From Peptostreptococcus canis (GTDB lineage: Bacteria; Bacillota; Clostridia; Peptostreptococcales; Peptostreptococcaceae), in contig NZ_JABGBW010000003.1 in NCBI RefSeq assembly GCF_014229965.1, positions 1-64,000 on the forward strand: a stretch of 64,000 nucleotides of DNA. Direction: 5' to 3'. Numbering within the stretch: position 1 is the first letter of the stretch; each line of letters opens with the position of its first letter. Made by a program: the position numbers and the translations under genes. Of the stretch, positions 34,584 to 44,198 are shown in pieces. A model generated the notes under the pieces. The model did no database searches. It saw only the letters and a program-made list of their open reading frames with translations, and was not told the origin of the DNA.

Positions 34584-35267
34584 ATGTTTATGAAAAAGAA
34601 ATTTGCAATATTTATTATATTATTAGGTGTCATATTTTTTTCTTTGCCTAAAATATCAGAATTAATACTTATGAAAAATAATGATGATATTAAAATTGAA
34701 GAAATATCCGGACATGAACTGGAGAAAAATGCTGAAACCGGAAATAAAAACTACGATGCTTCTAAAGTCGATCCTATAGATATAAATGGAGTTGTACTTA
34801 ATAGAGATAAGGCAGATATGACCAAAATAGTAGGTCAACTTGTAATTCCGTCTATAAATAAAAATATAGCTATTTTTGATGGATTAGAAAACAATAACCT
34901 AATGTATGGAGCCTGCACTATGAAACCGAATCAGAGAATGGGTCTTGGAAATTATGCAGTGGCTGGACACTATATGAAAAATGACAAAGTTCTTTTTGGC
35001 GGTCTTATGAATGTAAAAATTGGTGATACCCTTAGAATTACAAACAAAAAAAATATCTATGAATACACTGTTTTCAAGACAATGAAAGTTTCGGATGACA
35101 GAACCGATTTAATACAAGACGCTGTGATTACTCATTCAGATGGTAAAGCAGTATTATCTTTAATGACTTGTTATTATGACGAAAGCGGATATAGATATTT
35201 TGTAGTTGGTAAATTTAAAGATCTTTATCCATACAAACAAGAAAAAATGCTACAAGGATTAAAATAA
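34584..35267 (+). CDS. srtA: Class A-like sortase
   Basis: A membrane transpeptidase of 227 residues. One N-terminal membrane helix (about 4-22) is followed by the sortase barrel. The catalytic histidine is in YAVAGHYMKNDKVLFGGL and the cysteine is in LSLMTCYYDESGYRYFVVGK with the arginine after it. The AGHYM-LFGGLM-VKIGD layout and lack of a C-terminal membrane helix fit class A enzymes. The start is ATG 34584 or 34590, both behind AGGAGG. It is divergent from the LAKTG protein, which is probably its substrate, though it may also anchor others. Terminator at 35272. Confidence 0.85.
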   Translation: MFMKKKFAIFIILLGVIFFSLPKISELILMKNNDDIKIEEISGHELEKNAETGNKNYDASKVDPIDINGVVLNRDKADMTKIVGQLVIPSINKNIAIFDGLENNNLMYGACTMKPNQRMGLGNYAVAGHYMKNDKVLFGGLMNVKIGDTLRITNKKNIYEYTVFKTMKVSDDRTDLIQDAVITHSDGKAVLSLMTCYYDESGYRYFVVGKFKDLYPYKQEKMLQGLK

Positions 35268-35271
35268 AAAG

Positions 35272-35316
35272 AGAGCTATTTTCATCTATACTTTGCTGAA
35301 AATAGCTCTTTTTTGT
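35272..35316 (+). terminator. Terminator of the class A-like sortase gene
   Basis: AGAGCTATTTTCA (35272-35284) and TGAAAATAGCTCT (35297-35309) form a perfect 13-bp stem, followed by TTTTTTGT. Confidence 0.9.
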
Positions 35317-35444
35317 ATTAAATTTTATTGAATGTTTAATTCATTTTGTCAATAGTTTTGATATTTTTTATTTATACTGACATTTTATTTTACAATCTGT
35401 TTTTTTATTTGTAGTTACTATGAGTTGATAAATATACGTTTTTG

Positions 35445-36806
35445 TTAGTTAAAATTAACATTTATTAACGTCTTTTTTAAATCTATACTGCAAACTATCA
35501 TAGCTATAATTTCAGATATTGGTAAAGCCCACCAAACTACATCAATATTATTCATTAAAGATAGAAAATACAAAAGGGGTATCAGCACACAGATTTGTCT
35601 AATCGCAGTGTTTTTTAAACTTAACATCCCCTTCCCCAATGCTTGAAAGGTACCGGAAGATATTATAGATATGCCGGCAAATACAAATCCAATTCCCATT
35701 ATTCTAAATGCTGACAATCCAATGCTCATCATATCATTAGATGCATTAAATAAATTTAATAATTGTCTTGGAAATAATTCAATTAGAATAGTTCCAATTA
35801 GCATTATAATAAATCCATACTTCATACCTAATTTTATTGTATCTTTCATTCTCTTATAATTTTTAGCACCATAATTATATCCTATTATAGGAATGATTCC
35901 ATTATTGAGACCAAATATCGGCATAAATATAAAACCTTGAAGTCTATAATAAATTCCCATTAATGCAACGGCTGTAGTTGAAAATCTGGATAAAATTTTG
36001 TTAATACTGAAAATTGTTACAGATATTATGGATATCATTATTATTGATGGAAGTCCAACCTTATATATCTGTTTTGTGATGCTTGAATCTATTTTTAAAT
36101 ATTTAAAAGATAACTTAACTTCACTTTCTTGCTTTATACAGAAAAAAAATACGATAAGTGAACCTATTATTTGTGAGAATACAGTTGCAACAGCTGCCCC
36201 TTTCAGTCCCATTGCTGGAAATCCTAATAGTCCAAATATTAAAATAGGGTCTAAGATAATGTTTAATATTGCACCTATAGATTGTGCAATCATAGTTTGA
36301 AAAGTTTTTCCTATTGCCTGTAATATCCTTTCCAGTGTAAGATGCATCATCAATCCTAATGAACCCACTGTGCATATTTTTAAATAAATGGTTCCATGTT
36401 CTATTATATCTTTACTGCCAGTTTGAAGTGATATTATATTATCTGATAAAAACAATCCTATAAATAAAAACATCAAGTAGCTAATAATAGTCAAAGCAAT
36501 TCCATTTCCGGCTGCTTTGTTTGCATTTTCTATATTTCCAGCCCCTAAACTTCTTGACACAAAAGAATTCATACCCACAGCTGTTCCTATTGCAACAGCT
36601 ATGACAAATTGCTGCACAGGAAATGATAGAGAAACAGCGGTAAGAGCCTCTTCGCTTACCCTGGATACAAATATACTGTCAACTAGATTATACATCGATT
36701 GTATAAACATAGAAATCATTATAGGAGCAGACATACTTAAAACAAGTCTTCTAAGTGGCATAACTCCCATTTTATTTTCTACATAATTTCTATTTGCACT
36801 ACTCAT
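35445..36806 (-). CDS. MATE family exporter
   Basis: A 453-residue multidrug and toxic compound exporter of the MATE (NorM/DinF) family. About twelve membrane helices are visible in two similar halves. Near the N-terminus are IMISMFIQSMYNLVDSIFVS and a SLSFPVQQFVIAVAIGTAVGMNS stretch, and in the second half NNGIIPIIGYNYGAKNYKRM, a family signature. It works by Na+ or H+ antiport in the membrane; substrates are unknown. ATG 36806 has TGGAGGTATAGA. It is probably monocistronic. Confidence 0.92.
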   Translation of the reverse strand: MSSANRNYVENKMGVMPLRRLVLSMSAPIMISMFIQSMYNLVDSIFVSRVSEEALTAVSLSFPVQQFVIAVAIGTAVGMNSFVSRSLGAGNIENANKAAGNGIALTIISYLMFLFIGLFLSDNIISLQTGSKDIIEHGTIYLKICTVGSLGLMMHLTLERILQAIGKTFQTMIAQSIGAILNIILDPILIFGLLGFPAMGLKGAAVATVFSQIIGSLIVFFFCIKQESEVKLSFKYLKIDSSITKQIYKVGLPSIIMISIISVTIFSINKILSRFSTTAVALMGIYYRLQGFIFMPIFGLNNGIIPIIGYNYGAKNYKRMKDTIKLGMKYGFIIMLIGTILIELFPRQLLNLFNASNDMMSIGLSAFRIMGIGFVFAGISIISSGTFQALGKGMLSLKNTAIRQICVLIPLLYFLSLMNNIDVVWWALPISEIIAMIVCSIDLKKTLINVNFN

Positions 36807-36900
36807 TCTATACCTCCATAAAGCTATATTTTTATCAGCTATAACTATTTTTCAAATTCATTTGATATTATTAGTTAAAATAAATAGCCTTTTTAAATTT

Positions 36901-36958
36901 ACTCGCTTTATTATTTTTTAAATACATACTCACTCACTTTATTATTTTTTTAAATACA
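36901..36958. repeat. Two direct repeats of about 26 bp
   Basis: ACTCGCTTTATTATTTTTTAAATACA (36901-36926) recurs nearly unchanged at 36932-36958, a period of 31 bases, immediately after the DUF5685 gene stop. It may be a relic of slippage. Confidence 0.7.
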
Positions 36959-36963
36959 CTATA

Positions 36964-37806
36964 TTATACTTGATTTTCCTTGTTATATACGCCGCTTAAA
37001 ACCCCCTTATATCTCAAATAAATTCCGGAGTATATAATATTATCTATGATACTCCTATTTAATTCCAAATCCAGAGATATAATTGCTTCTTCAAGTCTGG
37101 ATAAAGTCATTGAAATAATCCTATCTACCTTTTTATTTAATTCCTCTTTTTTATTTTTATAATCTGTAAACGGATTATATCTGCCTTTTTCCAAGTCTTT
37201 TTCTAAATCTTCATAAGCATCCAAAATATAAATATATTTTCCCACATTAAAACCAACTTCCTTTAGCCTGTCTGAATAGTCATCTTCTTTATAATTAAAT
37301 ATTTCAGCCATAAGATTCCCAAAAGTATTAGATACTAAGTCTATATTTCTACAATTATCTCTCTCTAATGAATCAAGCTTTTTTAAATATTTTTTTATTA
37401 TATTATTCTTATCCGGAAATTTTTTATATGCAGTTTTAAAACTATTGTGATATACAGATTTAACAAATTTATATTTGAATCCCCCCTCGTCCTCTATATT
37501 ATCTTCTATCTTGAAATTGGCAAGTAAAATATTCATACTTGCAGCGTATTCAGTTATTTCATTTATAATATGTTTTTTCTTCTTTATTGGATTTACTATA
37601 CAACTTTCTTCGAATATTTCACTTTTTGGTAAATACACTGATGATAAAATAAGTATTAGAAATGTTATATCGTAATTTATCGTTAGTCTTGATATTTCAG
37701 TATGATTTCTCTTTAAATACTTACATAATCCGCAGTAGTAGGCTTTATAGTTTTCATACTCTCTAAAAGTTAAATCCATTTTATTTATTCTTACATATCC
37801 AAACAT
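36964..37806 (-). CDS. DUF5685 family protein
   Basis: A 280-residue cytoplasmic protein that begins MFGYVRINKMDL and carries YKAYYCGLCKYLKRN (about 24-38). The CxxC-type cysteine pair of this family lies here. The remainder is helical. DUF5685 proteins are common in Clostridia and of unknown function; in other genomes they are often seen near cysteine-rich CECMGGD proteins and J-domain proteins. Here that type of gene lies 19 kb away (17722). GAAAGGAATG precedes ATG 37806. Confidence 0.8.
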   Translation of the reverse strand: MFGYVRINKMDLTFREYENYKAYYCGLCKYLKRNHTEISRLTINYDITFLILILSSVYLPKSEIFEESCIVNPIKKKKHIINEITEYAASMNILLANFKIEDNIEDEGGFKYKFVKSVYHNSFKTAYKKFPDKNNIIKKYLKKLDSLERDNCRNIDLVSNTFGNLMAEIFNYKEDDYSDRLKEVGFNVGKYIYILDAYEDLEKDLEKGRYNPFTDYKNKKEELNKKVDRIISMTLSRLEEAIISLDLELNRSIIDNIIYSGIYLRYKGVLSGVYNKENQV

Positions 37807-38254
37807 AAAAGCATTCCTTTCATCTGCCTATAAATCAGATAAAGTCATAGGTATTTCATATATGCTAGCTTCACATATTATAATCCACCATTCTATCTAT
37901 AAATCCTTTTATAGCCAATTATTGTATAATCTATTTATTTCCCTACTAATAGTATAAATGATTTAAAATATACTTACCAACATTTTTTCAATATTATATA
38001 AGAATATGTAATCATTGAATAATCGTTAAATATAGTAGAGTATTTGTTATGACATGAGAATATAATAGTATGCTTGACAAAAACCTACTATTAATACGAT
38101 AATAAATATTGTATAATTGTCATGTATATCCTGATTATATATGATAAAAATTAATAATACAGTAGTATTTTATATACTATCAATATGACTATATAATATA
38201 TTTATTGATATATTATATTTTATTATTTTTATAAATTTAGATGAGGTAATGAGT
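37807..38254. other. Intergenic region before threonine dehydrogenase
   Basis: It holds a TTGACA (38074-38079) with a candidate operator palindrome around it (38063-38093) and a long AT-rich leader. No gene was found. Confidence 0.5.
38063..38093. promoter_or_regulatory. Palindrome over the tdh promoter -35
   Basis: TAATAGTA (38063-38070) and TACTATTA (38086-38093) are exact inverted repeats centred on TTGACA (38074-38079). A -10 (GATAAT) would follow 18 bases after it. A repressor site is plausible. Confidence 0.4.
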
Positions 38255-39205
38255 ATGAAAAAAATATTGGTTACGGGAGCCACTGGTCAAATAGGAACGG
38301 ACTTATTGGACGAACTTAGAAGCAAATACGGCATAGAAAACGTGATTGCTTCTGCTAGAAATAAAAAAACACATATAGTAGAAAAAGGACCTTTTTATTC
38401 ATTAGATTGTACTGATTCAAAAAGTTTTTTTGAAATTGCCAAAAAAGAAAATGTCGATACTATTATACACCTTGCAGCAATTCTTTCTGCAGTCGGAGAA
38501 CAAAATCCCAGTTTACTTTGGGATATAAATGTAAATGGATTATACAACGCTCTTGAAATTTCTAAAGAACTGAACTGTTCTCTCTTTGTACCTAGTTCTA
38601 TAGGTGCTTTTGGTCCCGGTACACCAAAGGATAATACTCCTCAATTAACTATTCAAAGACCTACTACTGCTTATGGTATAAGCAAGGTTACAGGTGAATT
38701 ATTATGTGACTATTATCATTTAAAGTATGGATTAGATACCAGAGGTGTTAGATTTCCCGGATTAATTTCATACAAAGCTCTTCCTGGTGGCGGAACTACT
38801 GATTATGCAGTTCATATTTATTATGATGCCTTAAAGAAGGGGCATTATACATCTTTTATTGATAAAGGAACATATATGGATATGATGTATATGCCTGATG
38901 CAATAAATTGTATAATCGATATTATGGAAGCCAATCCGGATAAACTTATAGATAGAAATGCTTTTAATGTATCGTCTATGAGTTTTGAACCTGAAGATAT
39001 TAAAAATAGTATAATTAAACATATTCCAAACTTTACAATGGATTATGATGTAGATCCTGTAAGACAGTCTATCGCGGAAAGCTGGCCAAACAGCCTGGAT
39101 GTTTCTGCTGCAAAAGAGCAATGGGGATTTAATCCAAAGTATGATTTAGATAAAATGACTGAAGATATGATTTTTCATCTAAGTAGAAAAATAATGTCAA
39201 AATAA
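38255..39205 (+). CDS. tdh: SDR-type L-threonine 3-dehydrogenase
   Basis: A 316-residue, NAD-dependent short-chain dehydrogenase/epimerase. The Rossmann motif is ILVTGATGQIGTDL (about 4-17). The catalytic tyrosine and lysine lie in AYGISKVTGELL, and RFPGLISYKALPGGGTTDYA is the signature of the epimerase-like threonine dehydrogenases (Flavobacterium type). It converts threonine to 2-amino-3-oxobutyrate, giving glycine and acetyl-CoA in the next step. I chose ATG 38255, seven bases after GAGGT; ATG 38249 is too close. It is followed by a DAHP synthase after 11 bases, an unusual pairing. Confidence 0.88.
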   Translation: MKKILVTGATGQIGTDLLDELRSKYGIENVIASARNKKTHIVEKGPFYSLDCTDSKSFFEIAKKENVDTIIHLAAILSAVGEQNPSLLWDINVNGLYNALEISKELNCSLFVPSSIGAFGPGTPKDNTPQLTIQRPTTAYGISKVTGELLCDYYHLKYGLDTRGVRFPGLISYKALPGGGTTDYAVHIYYDALKKGHYTSFIDKGTYMDMMYMPDAINCIIDIMEANPDKLIDRNAFNVSSMSFEPEDIKNSIIKHIPNFTMDYDVDPVRQSIAESWPNSLDVSAAKEQWGFNPKYDLDKMTEDMIFHLSRKIMSK

Positions 39206-39216
39206 TGGAGGAAATA

Positions 39217-40026
39217 ATGATAGAAAGTTTATGTAGATCAGATAGAAAATCACATCCCAATGACACCGTCATTAGCGTTGGTGATGTGAAAATAGGAGGA
39301 AAAGATCTTACAATAATCGCAGGTCCTTGTTCTGTAGAATCTGAAGAACAAATAATAGAAATAGCCAAAAAAATTAAAAAAAGTGGTGCAAATATTTTGA
39401 GAGGTGGAGCTTTTAAACCCAGAACTTCTCCCTATGATTTTCAGGGAATGGCAGCAGATGGTCTGGAACTTTTGAATTTAGCAAAAAAAGAAACCGGACT
39501 ACCGATAATCTCTGAAATTGTCGGTATAAGACACCTCGATCTATTTTCAGATGTCGATATTTTACAAGTCGGTGCCAGAAATATGCAAAACTTTGAGCTT
39601 CTTAAAGAACTTGGTAAAATCGATAAGCCAATATTACTTAAAAGGGGTTTTTCAAATAATATTAGAGAATTTCTATCTTGTGCCGAGTATATAATGAACT
39701 CCGGTAATGAAAATGTAATTTTATGCGAAAGAGGAATCAGAACATTTGAAGAATTAACCCGAAATACTCTTGATTTGTCTGCAGTTGCACTTATAAGGGA
39801 AATTTCACATCTTCCTATTTTGGTGGATCCAAGTCATGCAACCGGTGTATCAAATTTAGTTCTTCCCATGTCATTAGCCGGAATAGCTTCCGGTGCCAAT
39901 GGAATAATGGTAGAAGTTCACAATAATCCAAAACAGGCACTTTCAGATGGCGAGCAATCTATAACTCCTGAAGAATTTGATACTTTAGTTGAAAAAAGCA
40001 AAAAAATTTTTCAAGCTTTAAAATAA
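39217..40026 (+). CDS. aroF: 3-deoxy-7-phosphoheptulonate synthase (type I beta)
   Basis: A 269-residue DAHP synthase, first enzyme of the shikimate pathway (phosphoenolpyruvate plus erythrose-4-phosphate). Conserved blocks are IAGPCSVESEEQI, LRGGAFKPRTSPYDFQG, LLKRGFSNNIREFL, ILCERGIRTFEE and LVDPSHATG. It lacks an N-terminal ferredoxin-like (FL) or C-terminal chorismate-mutase regulatory domain. ATG 39217 has ATGGAGGAAATA in front. It is the second gene after the threonine dehydrogenase; no other shikimate gene lies in the window. Confidence 0.95.
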   Translation: MIESLCRSDRKSHPNDTVISVGDVKIGGKDLTIIAGPCSVESEEQIIEIAKKIKKSGANILRGGAFKPRTSPYDFQGMAADGLELLNLAKKETGLPIISEIVGIRHLDLFSDVDILQVGARNMQNFELLKELGKIDKPILLKRGFSNNIREFLSCAEYIMNSGNENVILCERGIRTFEELTRNTLDLSAVALIREISHLPILVDPSHATGVSNLVLPMSLAGIASGANGIMVEVHNNPKQALSDGEQSITPEEFDTLVEKSKKIFQALK

Positions 40027-40031
40027 AGAAT

Positions 40032-40055
40032 GGGGAATGAAACAAATCATTCCCC
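40032..40055. terminator. Bidirectional terminator between aroF and the aldolase gene
   Basis: GGGGAATGA (40032-40040) and TCATTCCCC (40047-40055) form a 9-bp stem with T-rich tails on both sides, between convergent genes. Confidence 0.8.
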
Positions 40056-40062
40056 TATTTAC

Positions 40063-40716
40063 TTATAAAGTTAATTTACCATCTTGATTAAACACTCTTA
40101 TCGCATTTATAGCCACATCTTTATTCATCATTTGTACCATGATTTCATATGGTATTGTGCAGGTATGTGCACCATTTACCAACGAATCTACCACTTGATT
40201 TGAATTTTTAAAACTAGCTGCAAGAATTTGCGTGTCTAAACCTCTCGAATCTATAAATTCTCTCATTTTTGATATCTCAGCAATAGAATCAATGGAATTA
40301 TTTTGCATTCTATTTACATACGGAGCAAGTAAATCGCAACCGGCTATTGCTCCCATTATTCCCTGATCTGCGGAATATATAGCCGTACCAAGAATTGATA
40401 CATTTCTGTCATCTTGTTTTATTCTGGCAACAGCCTCCAACCCCTCAATAGATAAGGGAACCTTTATCCCTAATTTAGTATTATGCTTTTTACCAATCGA
40501 TTTAAGAATTTTATAGTCGCAAAACATCTCATCTGCCGTTTCTCCCAAAGTCTGAACATATAGTTTTTCTATTCCCAGACTTAGAATATCAGATATCTGC
40601 TCTTCTCTTTTTTTGCCAACTTTTTTCAGTATAGTTGGATTAGTTGTCACTCCTTTTACTGTTCCTGTCTTTAGAGCTAATTTTATTTCTTCCAAATTTG
40701 CTGTATCTATAAACAT
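40063..40716 (-). CDS. fsa: Fructose-6-phosphate aldolase (transaldolase-like)
   Basis: A 217-residue small transaldolase-family protein of the FSA/TalC type. The Schiff-base lysine is Lys85 in KLGIKVPLS, the same number as in E. coli FsaA. Other family blocks are MFIDTANLEEIKLAL, GVTTNPTILKK, LGTAIYSADQGIMGAIAG and YVNRM. It cleaves ketose-phosphates to glyceraldehyde-3-phosphate and a ketone such as dihydroxyacetone or hydroxyacetone. It follows the glycyl radical enzyme after 82 bases, as fsaA follows ybiW in E. coli, so the two probably act in sequence. Confidence 0.93.
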   Translation of the reverse strand: MFIDTANLEEIKLALKTGTVKGVTTNPTILKKVGKKREEQISDILSLGIEKLYVQTLGETADEMFCDYKILKSIGKKHNTKLGIKVPLSIEGLEAVARIKQDDRNVSILGTAIYSADQGIMGAIAGCDLLAPYVNRMQNNSIDSIAEISKMREFIDSRGLDTQILAASFKNSNQVVDSLVNGAHTCTIPYEIMVQMMNKDVAINAIRVFNQDGKLTL

Positions 40717-40798
40717 TTTTCCTCCTTACTAATTATGCTAACCGCAATATTTTCAATTCGTTAACAATAATGCTTCCAATATATTGACTGTAATGTTT

Positions 40799-43207
40799 CT
40801 AATTCAGTGTCTGTTCTGTTCTTTCTATTATATCATCTTGTGTAGCTTTTGAAAGTACATTGAAGAAAGCCGAATATCCGGCAACTCTTACTATCAAATC
40901 CCTATGTTTTTCGGGATTGACCTGAGCTTCTCTCAAAGTTTCTCTAGAGACTACATTGTACTGAACATGAAAACCCTTTAATCTATTAAAGAATGTTCTT
41001 ATAAGCATTATCAACTTCATTTTATCTTCTTCAGTTGACAAAGTTTGAGGATTTACTTTCTGATTTAACAATACGCCACCAGTAATGTCTTCAGTTGGAA
41101 GTTTTGCTACTGATTTAAATACGGAAGTAGGCCCTTTTTTATCCATATTATGACAAGGAGCACACCCCTCTGCCAGTGGCTCGCCTGCTAGCCTACCATC
41201 TGGAGTTGCGAGAGTACCAAGTCCTTGCCCCACATTTGCAGATATTGAGGATGTTCCCGCATAATAATTTCCACCTATTGGACCCCTGCCAAATCTGGTA
41301 TTTTTATACTTTTTAATTTCCGTTATATGAGTATCGTAAGCCTCCCTGATTAAGCTATCCACATAATCATCATCGTTACCAAACTTGTGTGGATTATCAA
41401 GAAGTATATTTCTTATTCTTTTTCCTTCTTCACCTTCAAAGTTATTCATAAGAGCATCCCAAAGTTCTTTTGTTGTTATACTCTTATCTTCAAAGACACA
41501 TTTTTTTATACATGATAATGAGTCGGCAAGGTTTGCAATTCCAACCTGCAGATCTGAAATCATATCATAAACTGCTCCACCCTCTTTTAGACTTTTACCT
41601 CTATCTATACAATCATCTACAAGAGCAGAACAAAGAACATCCATCGTAGTTTTTTCCAAAGTTCTATCAACAGAAGTATCCATTATCACTTGTTCTCTTG
41701 TAAATTGCTTTATAATATTATCCCATGATTTTTTCATATCATCATATGACTTATATTCAGTAAATTTACCGGTACCTTCCATTAATCTCTGTCCACTTTT
41801 TGGATCAATCCCATCATTCATAGCTATCAATAATGCTTTAGGATAGTTCAAAAAGCTCATTCCGGTACATCTATATCCCCATTTACCGGGAACAGCAACT
41901 TCCACACAGCCGATCGCACTATAATTATATGCATCTTCCTTTGAAACTCCTTTTTCAATTAGAGAAGGTATTATTATTTCATCAGAATTAAAAGCAGGCA
42001 TTCCCGTTCCTAGTTTCATAAGCTCAATGGCCTCATTCATAAATCTATCATCCAATCCGGCATGATATCTTATTGTTAAGTTTGGTTGTGGAAGGTGAAC
42101 CTGTGCATCAGATTTTATAATAGCATAACTTAATTCATTTACAGCATCTTTTCCATCTATTGTTTGACCTCCAATAGTAACATTTTGATAAAGCGGACTA
42201 CCTGCCGAATATTGAGTATGGCTCCAAGATCTGATTTTATTTATAGTGTAAGTTTTTATCCAGAGATTTGATAACAGCTCTACTGCTTCATCTTCAGTCA
42301 TCGAACCATTTTTAATATCATTATTATAAAACTCATACAAATATTGATCCATTCTGCCATAGGATAGAGAGTGTCCATTACTTTCAATCTGTAAAACTAA
42401 TTGTACCAACCAAACGGATTGAACAGCTTCAAAAAAATTAGATGCCGGTTCATATGGAACTTTTTCAAGTGTTTCGGCAATTCTTAAAAGTTCGACTTTC
42501 CTTTTAAAATCTGAATTATCCGCCATTTCTCTTGCCAAATCTGCATATCTTTTAGCAAATTTAACTATTGCTTCAATCGTTATCAATATTCCTTTATAGA
42601 AATGAAGTTTTTCTTGATCTTCATAATTTGAAATATCTAGTCTATCTATTGCTTTTTTAGTTTGTTCTTCAAAACTCTTAAGTCCTTCTCTTATAATTCT
42701 GCTATAATTAACTGCCAGATGTGCGTCTCCAGCAGTAATATTACCTTCGGCTTTTATTATTCCCAAATCATAAAATACCCTACTTTCTTCAGGCATAGCA
42801 GCTAAAGCAACTTCCTTTACTGTCTTGCCCTTCCAAAAAGGGGCTATGTCTCTAAGAATCTGCTTGTTTTCCTCGGTAATATAAAATACATCTCCATCTC
42901 TTTTTGAAAATTTATCCAATTCATCTATTACCCAGTCCATTGCATACTCGGGAAAAATTGGAGCTGCACAATTTGAAGAAGCTTGATTTCCAGCCAGTAA
43001 TGATTCATCTTCAATATAAATACTCATCTTTTCAAGAATATTATCCAGCATTTTTGCCCTTTTAATTGCCAATGGCTGTGCAGCAAATTCATTATATGCT
43101 TCAGTCGTGTAAATTGCTCTTTCTACACAAACCATTCTTTTGGTTTCCAATACATCATCCCTATATTTTTCCATTCTTTCGGTCAATTTACCAAAATAAT
43201 TACTCAT
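40799..43207 (-). CDS. Glycyl radical enzyme, PflD/YbiW type
   Basis: An 802-residue glycyl radical enzyme of the pyruvate formate-lyase superfamily. The thiyl cysteine is Cys434 in SAIGCVEVAVPGKWG, and the radical glycine is Gly777 in VRVAGYSAFF near the C-terminus. The single cysteine and the absence of a Cys-Cys pair rule out true PFL. E. coli PflD and YbiW, each encoded beside an FSA aldolase, are the closest pattern; from memory they have been proposed to open 1,5-anhydroglucitol-6-phosphate. The exact substrate is not readable here. ATG 43207 has TAGGAGGAAATC in front. It is inactivated by oxygen and needs its activase (44267). Confidence 0.92.
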   Translation of the reverse strand: MSNYFGKLTERMEKYRDDVLETKRMVCVERAIYTTEAYNEFAAQPLAIKRAKMLDNILEKMSIYIEDESLLAGNQASSNCAAPIFPEYAMDWVIDELDKFSKRDGDVFYITEENKQILRDIAPFWKGKTVKEVALAAMPEESRVFYDLGIIKAEGNITAGDAHLAVNYSRIIREGLKSFEEQTKKAIDRLDISNYEDQEKLHFYKGILITIEAIVKFAKRYADLAREMADNSDFKRKVELLRIAETLEKVPYEPASNFFEAVQSVWLVQLVLQIESNGHSLSYGRMDQYLYEFYNNDIKNGSMTEDEAVELLSNLWIKTYTINKIRSWSHTQYSAGSPLYQNVTIGGQTIDGKDAVNELSYAIIKSDAQVHLPQPNLTIRYHAGLDDRFMNEAIELMKLGTGMPAFNSDEIIIPSLIEKGVSKEDAYNYSAIGCVEVAVPGKWGYRCTGMSFLNYPKALLIAMNDGIDPKSGQRLMEGTGKFTEYKSYDDMKKSWDNIIKQFTREQVIMDTSVDRTLEKTTMDVLCSALVDDCIDRGKSLKEGGAVYDMISDLQVGIANLADSLSCIKKCVFEDKSITTKELWDALMNNFEGEEGKRIRNILLDNPHKFGNDDDYVDSLIREAYDTHITEIKKYKNTRFGRGPIGGNYYAGTSSISANVGQGLGTLATPDGRLAGEPLAEGCAPCHNMDKKGPTSVFKSVAKLPTEDITGGVLLNQKVNPQTLSTEEDKMKLIMLIRTFFNRLKGFHVQYNVVSRETLREAQVNPEKHRDLIVRVAGYSAFFNVLSKATQDDIIERTEQTLN

Positions 43208-43287
43208 ATGATTTCCTCCTAACATTAAGACCCCTTTTCAGTTTAAAATACTATAATATTTTTAAAATCCCTTTATTTTTAAATTTC

Positions 43288-44034
43288 CTACTTTGCTATA
43301 TTGACTTGTATATCTTGGTTTTGCAGCAAATCGACTACTTTTCTTTCAATTGAATTATCCGTGTATATACTGTCTATCTCCTCTAAACTAAATTGTCTTA
43401 CCAACCCTCTATCCGCAAATTTTTCTGAAGAAGTCAATATATAAATATGCTTTGCACTCTTAGCCATATCTTTTACAGTATCCGTTCTAATCAAATTAGA
43501 TCCTGTAAAACCATAACTTTCTTCAAAACCGTCAACTCCCACAAATAGTTTATCAACCATATATTGTTGAACACAAAGTTTTGTAATAGGTCCCGTATTT
43601 ACTTGTGATTCAGGCTGAAACTCTCCTCCCAAAATAGTAATATTTGCATTTTTGTAGCCTCTTAAAAAATTTGCTATAAATATAGAATTTGTTATTATTC
43701 TTATATTTTTTTTAGTCTTACACAACTCCTCTGCCAGCAAAGCACAAGTAGAACCGGATTCTATCATAATAGTTTCACCATCATCAATTGATTCAGCAGC
43801 CAGTTTAGCTATTTTCATTTTTGTTGAGTAATTGTGAGATAGCCTGTTTGATATATCATCATTATTTAATGTTACTGCAAAACCATGTTCTCTTGCAATT
43901 AAGCCTTTAGATGAAAGCTCATCTAAATCTTTTCTTATCGTCACCTGTGAAACACCTGTTTTTAAAGCCAAATCCGAAACTGATATTTTGCCCTCTGCCG
44001 TTATAAGTTCTAATAATTTATTTCTTCTTTCCAA
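43288..44034 (-). CDS. DeoR-family transcriptional regulator
   Basis: A 248-residue sugar-phosphate-responsive repressor. The N-terminal helix-turn-helix (ISVSDLALKTGVSQVTIRKD, about 17-36) is followed by a DeoR sensor domain with AAESIDDGETIMIESGSTC, RIITNSIFIANFL and KLFVGVDGFEESYGFTG. It starts at TTG 44034 after a GGTGTAACTAAA leader. It is probably the local regulator of the glycyl radical operon it heads. A consensus promoter lies 165 bases upstream with ten hexamers of TTTTAC between. Confidence 0.9.
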   Translation of the reverse strand: MERRNKLLELITAEGKISVSDLALKTGVSQVTIRKDLDELSSKGLIAREHGFAVTLNNDDISNRLSHNYSTKMKIAKLAAESIDDGETIMIESGSTCALLAEELCKTKKNIRIITNSIFIANFLRGYKNANITILGGEFQPESQVNTGPITKLCVQQYMVDKLFVGVDGFEESYGFTGSNLIRTDTVKDMAKSAKHIYILTSSEKFADRGLVRQFSLEEIDSIYTDNSIERKVVDLLQNQDIQVNIAK

Positions 44035-44134
44035 TTTAGTTACACCATCCTAACAAATACTTCATATTTTTTATCAATTCTATACATAGCGATATTTCAG
44101 AAAAATTGTCGCATTTCTACAACCATAATAATGT

Positions 44135-44194
44135 TTTTACTTTTACTTTTACTTTTACTTTTACTTTTACTTTTACTTTTACTTTTACTTTTAC
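44135..44194. repeat. Ten tandem TTTTAC hexamers
   Basis: Ten perfect copies of TTTTAC (minus strand GTAAAA) fill 44135-44194. They start right at the -10 side of the deoR promoter, so they form the first part of the leader RNA. Such tracts change length by slippage, and the repeat also resembles tandem DeoR-type half-sites. Confidence 0.9.
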
Positions 44195-44198
44195 TTAC

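Noticed and set aside
38100-38254. T-box or riboswitch leader before tdh-aroF
   Set aside because: There is no T-box TGGNACC motif and no recognisable aptamer; the region is only AT-rich.
44135-44194. CRISPR-like tandem repeat
   Set aside because: The units are six bases with no spacers and no cas genes nearby; it is a simple sequence repeat.
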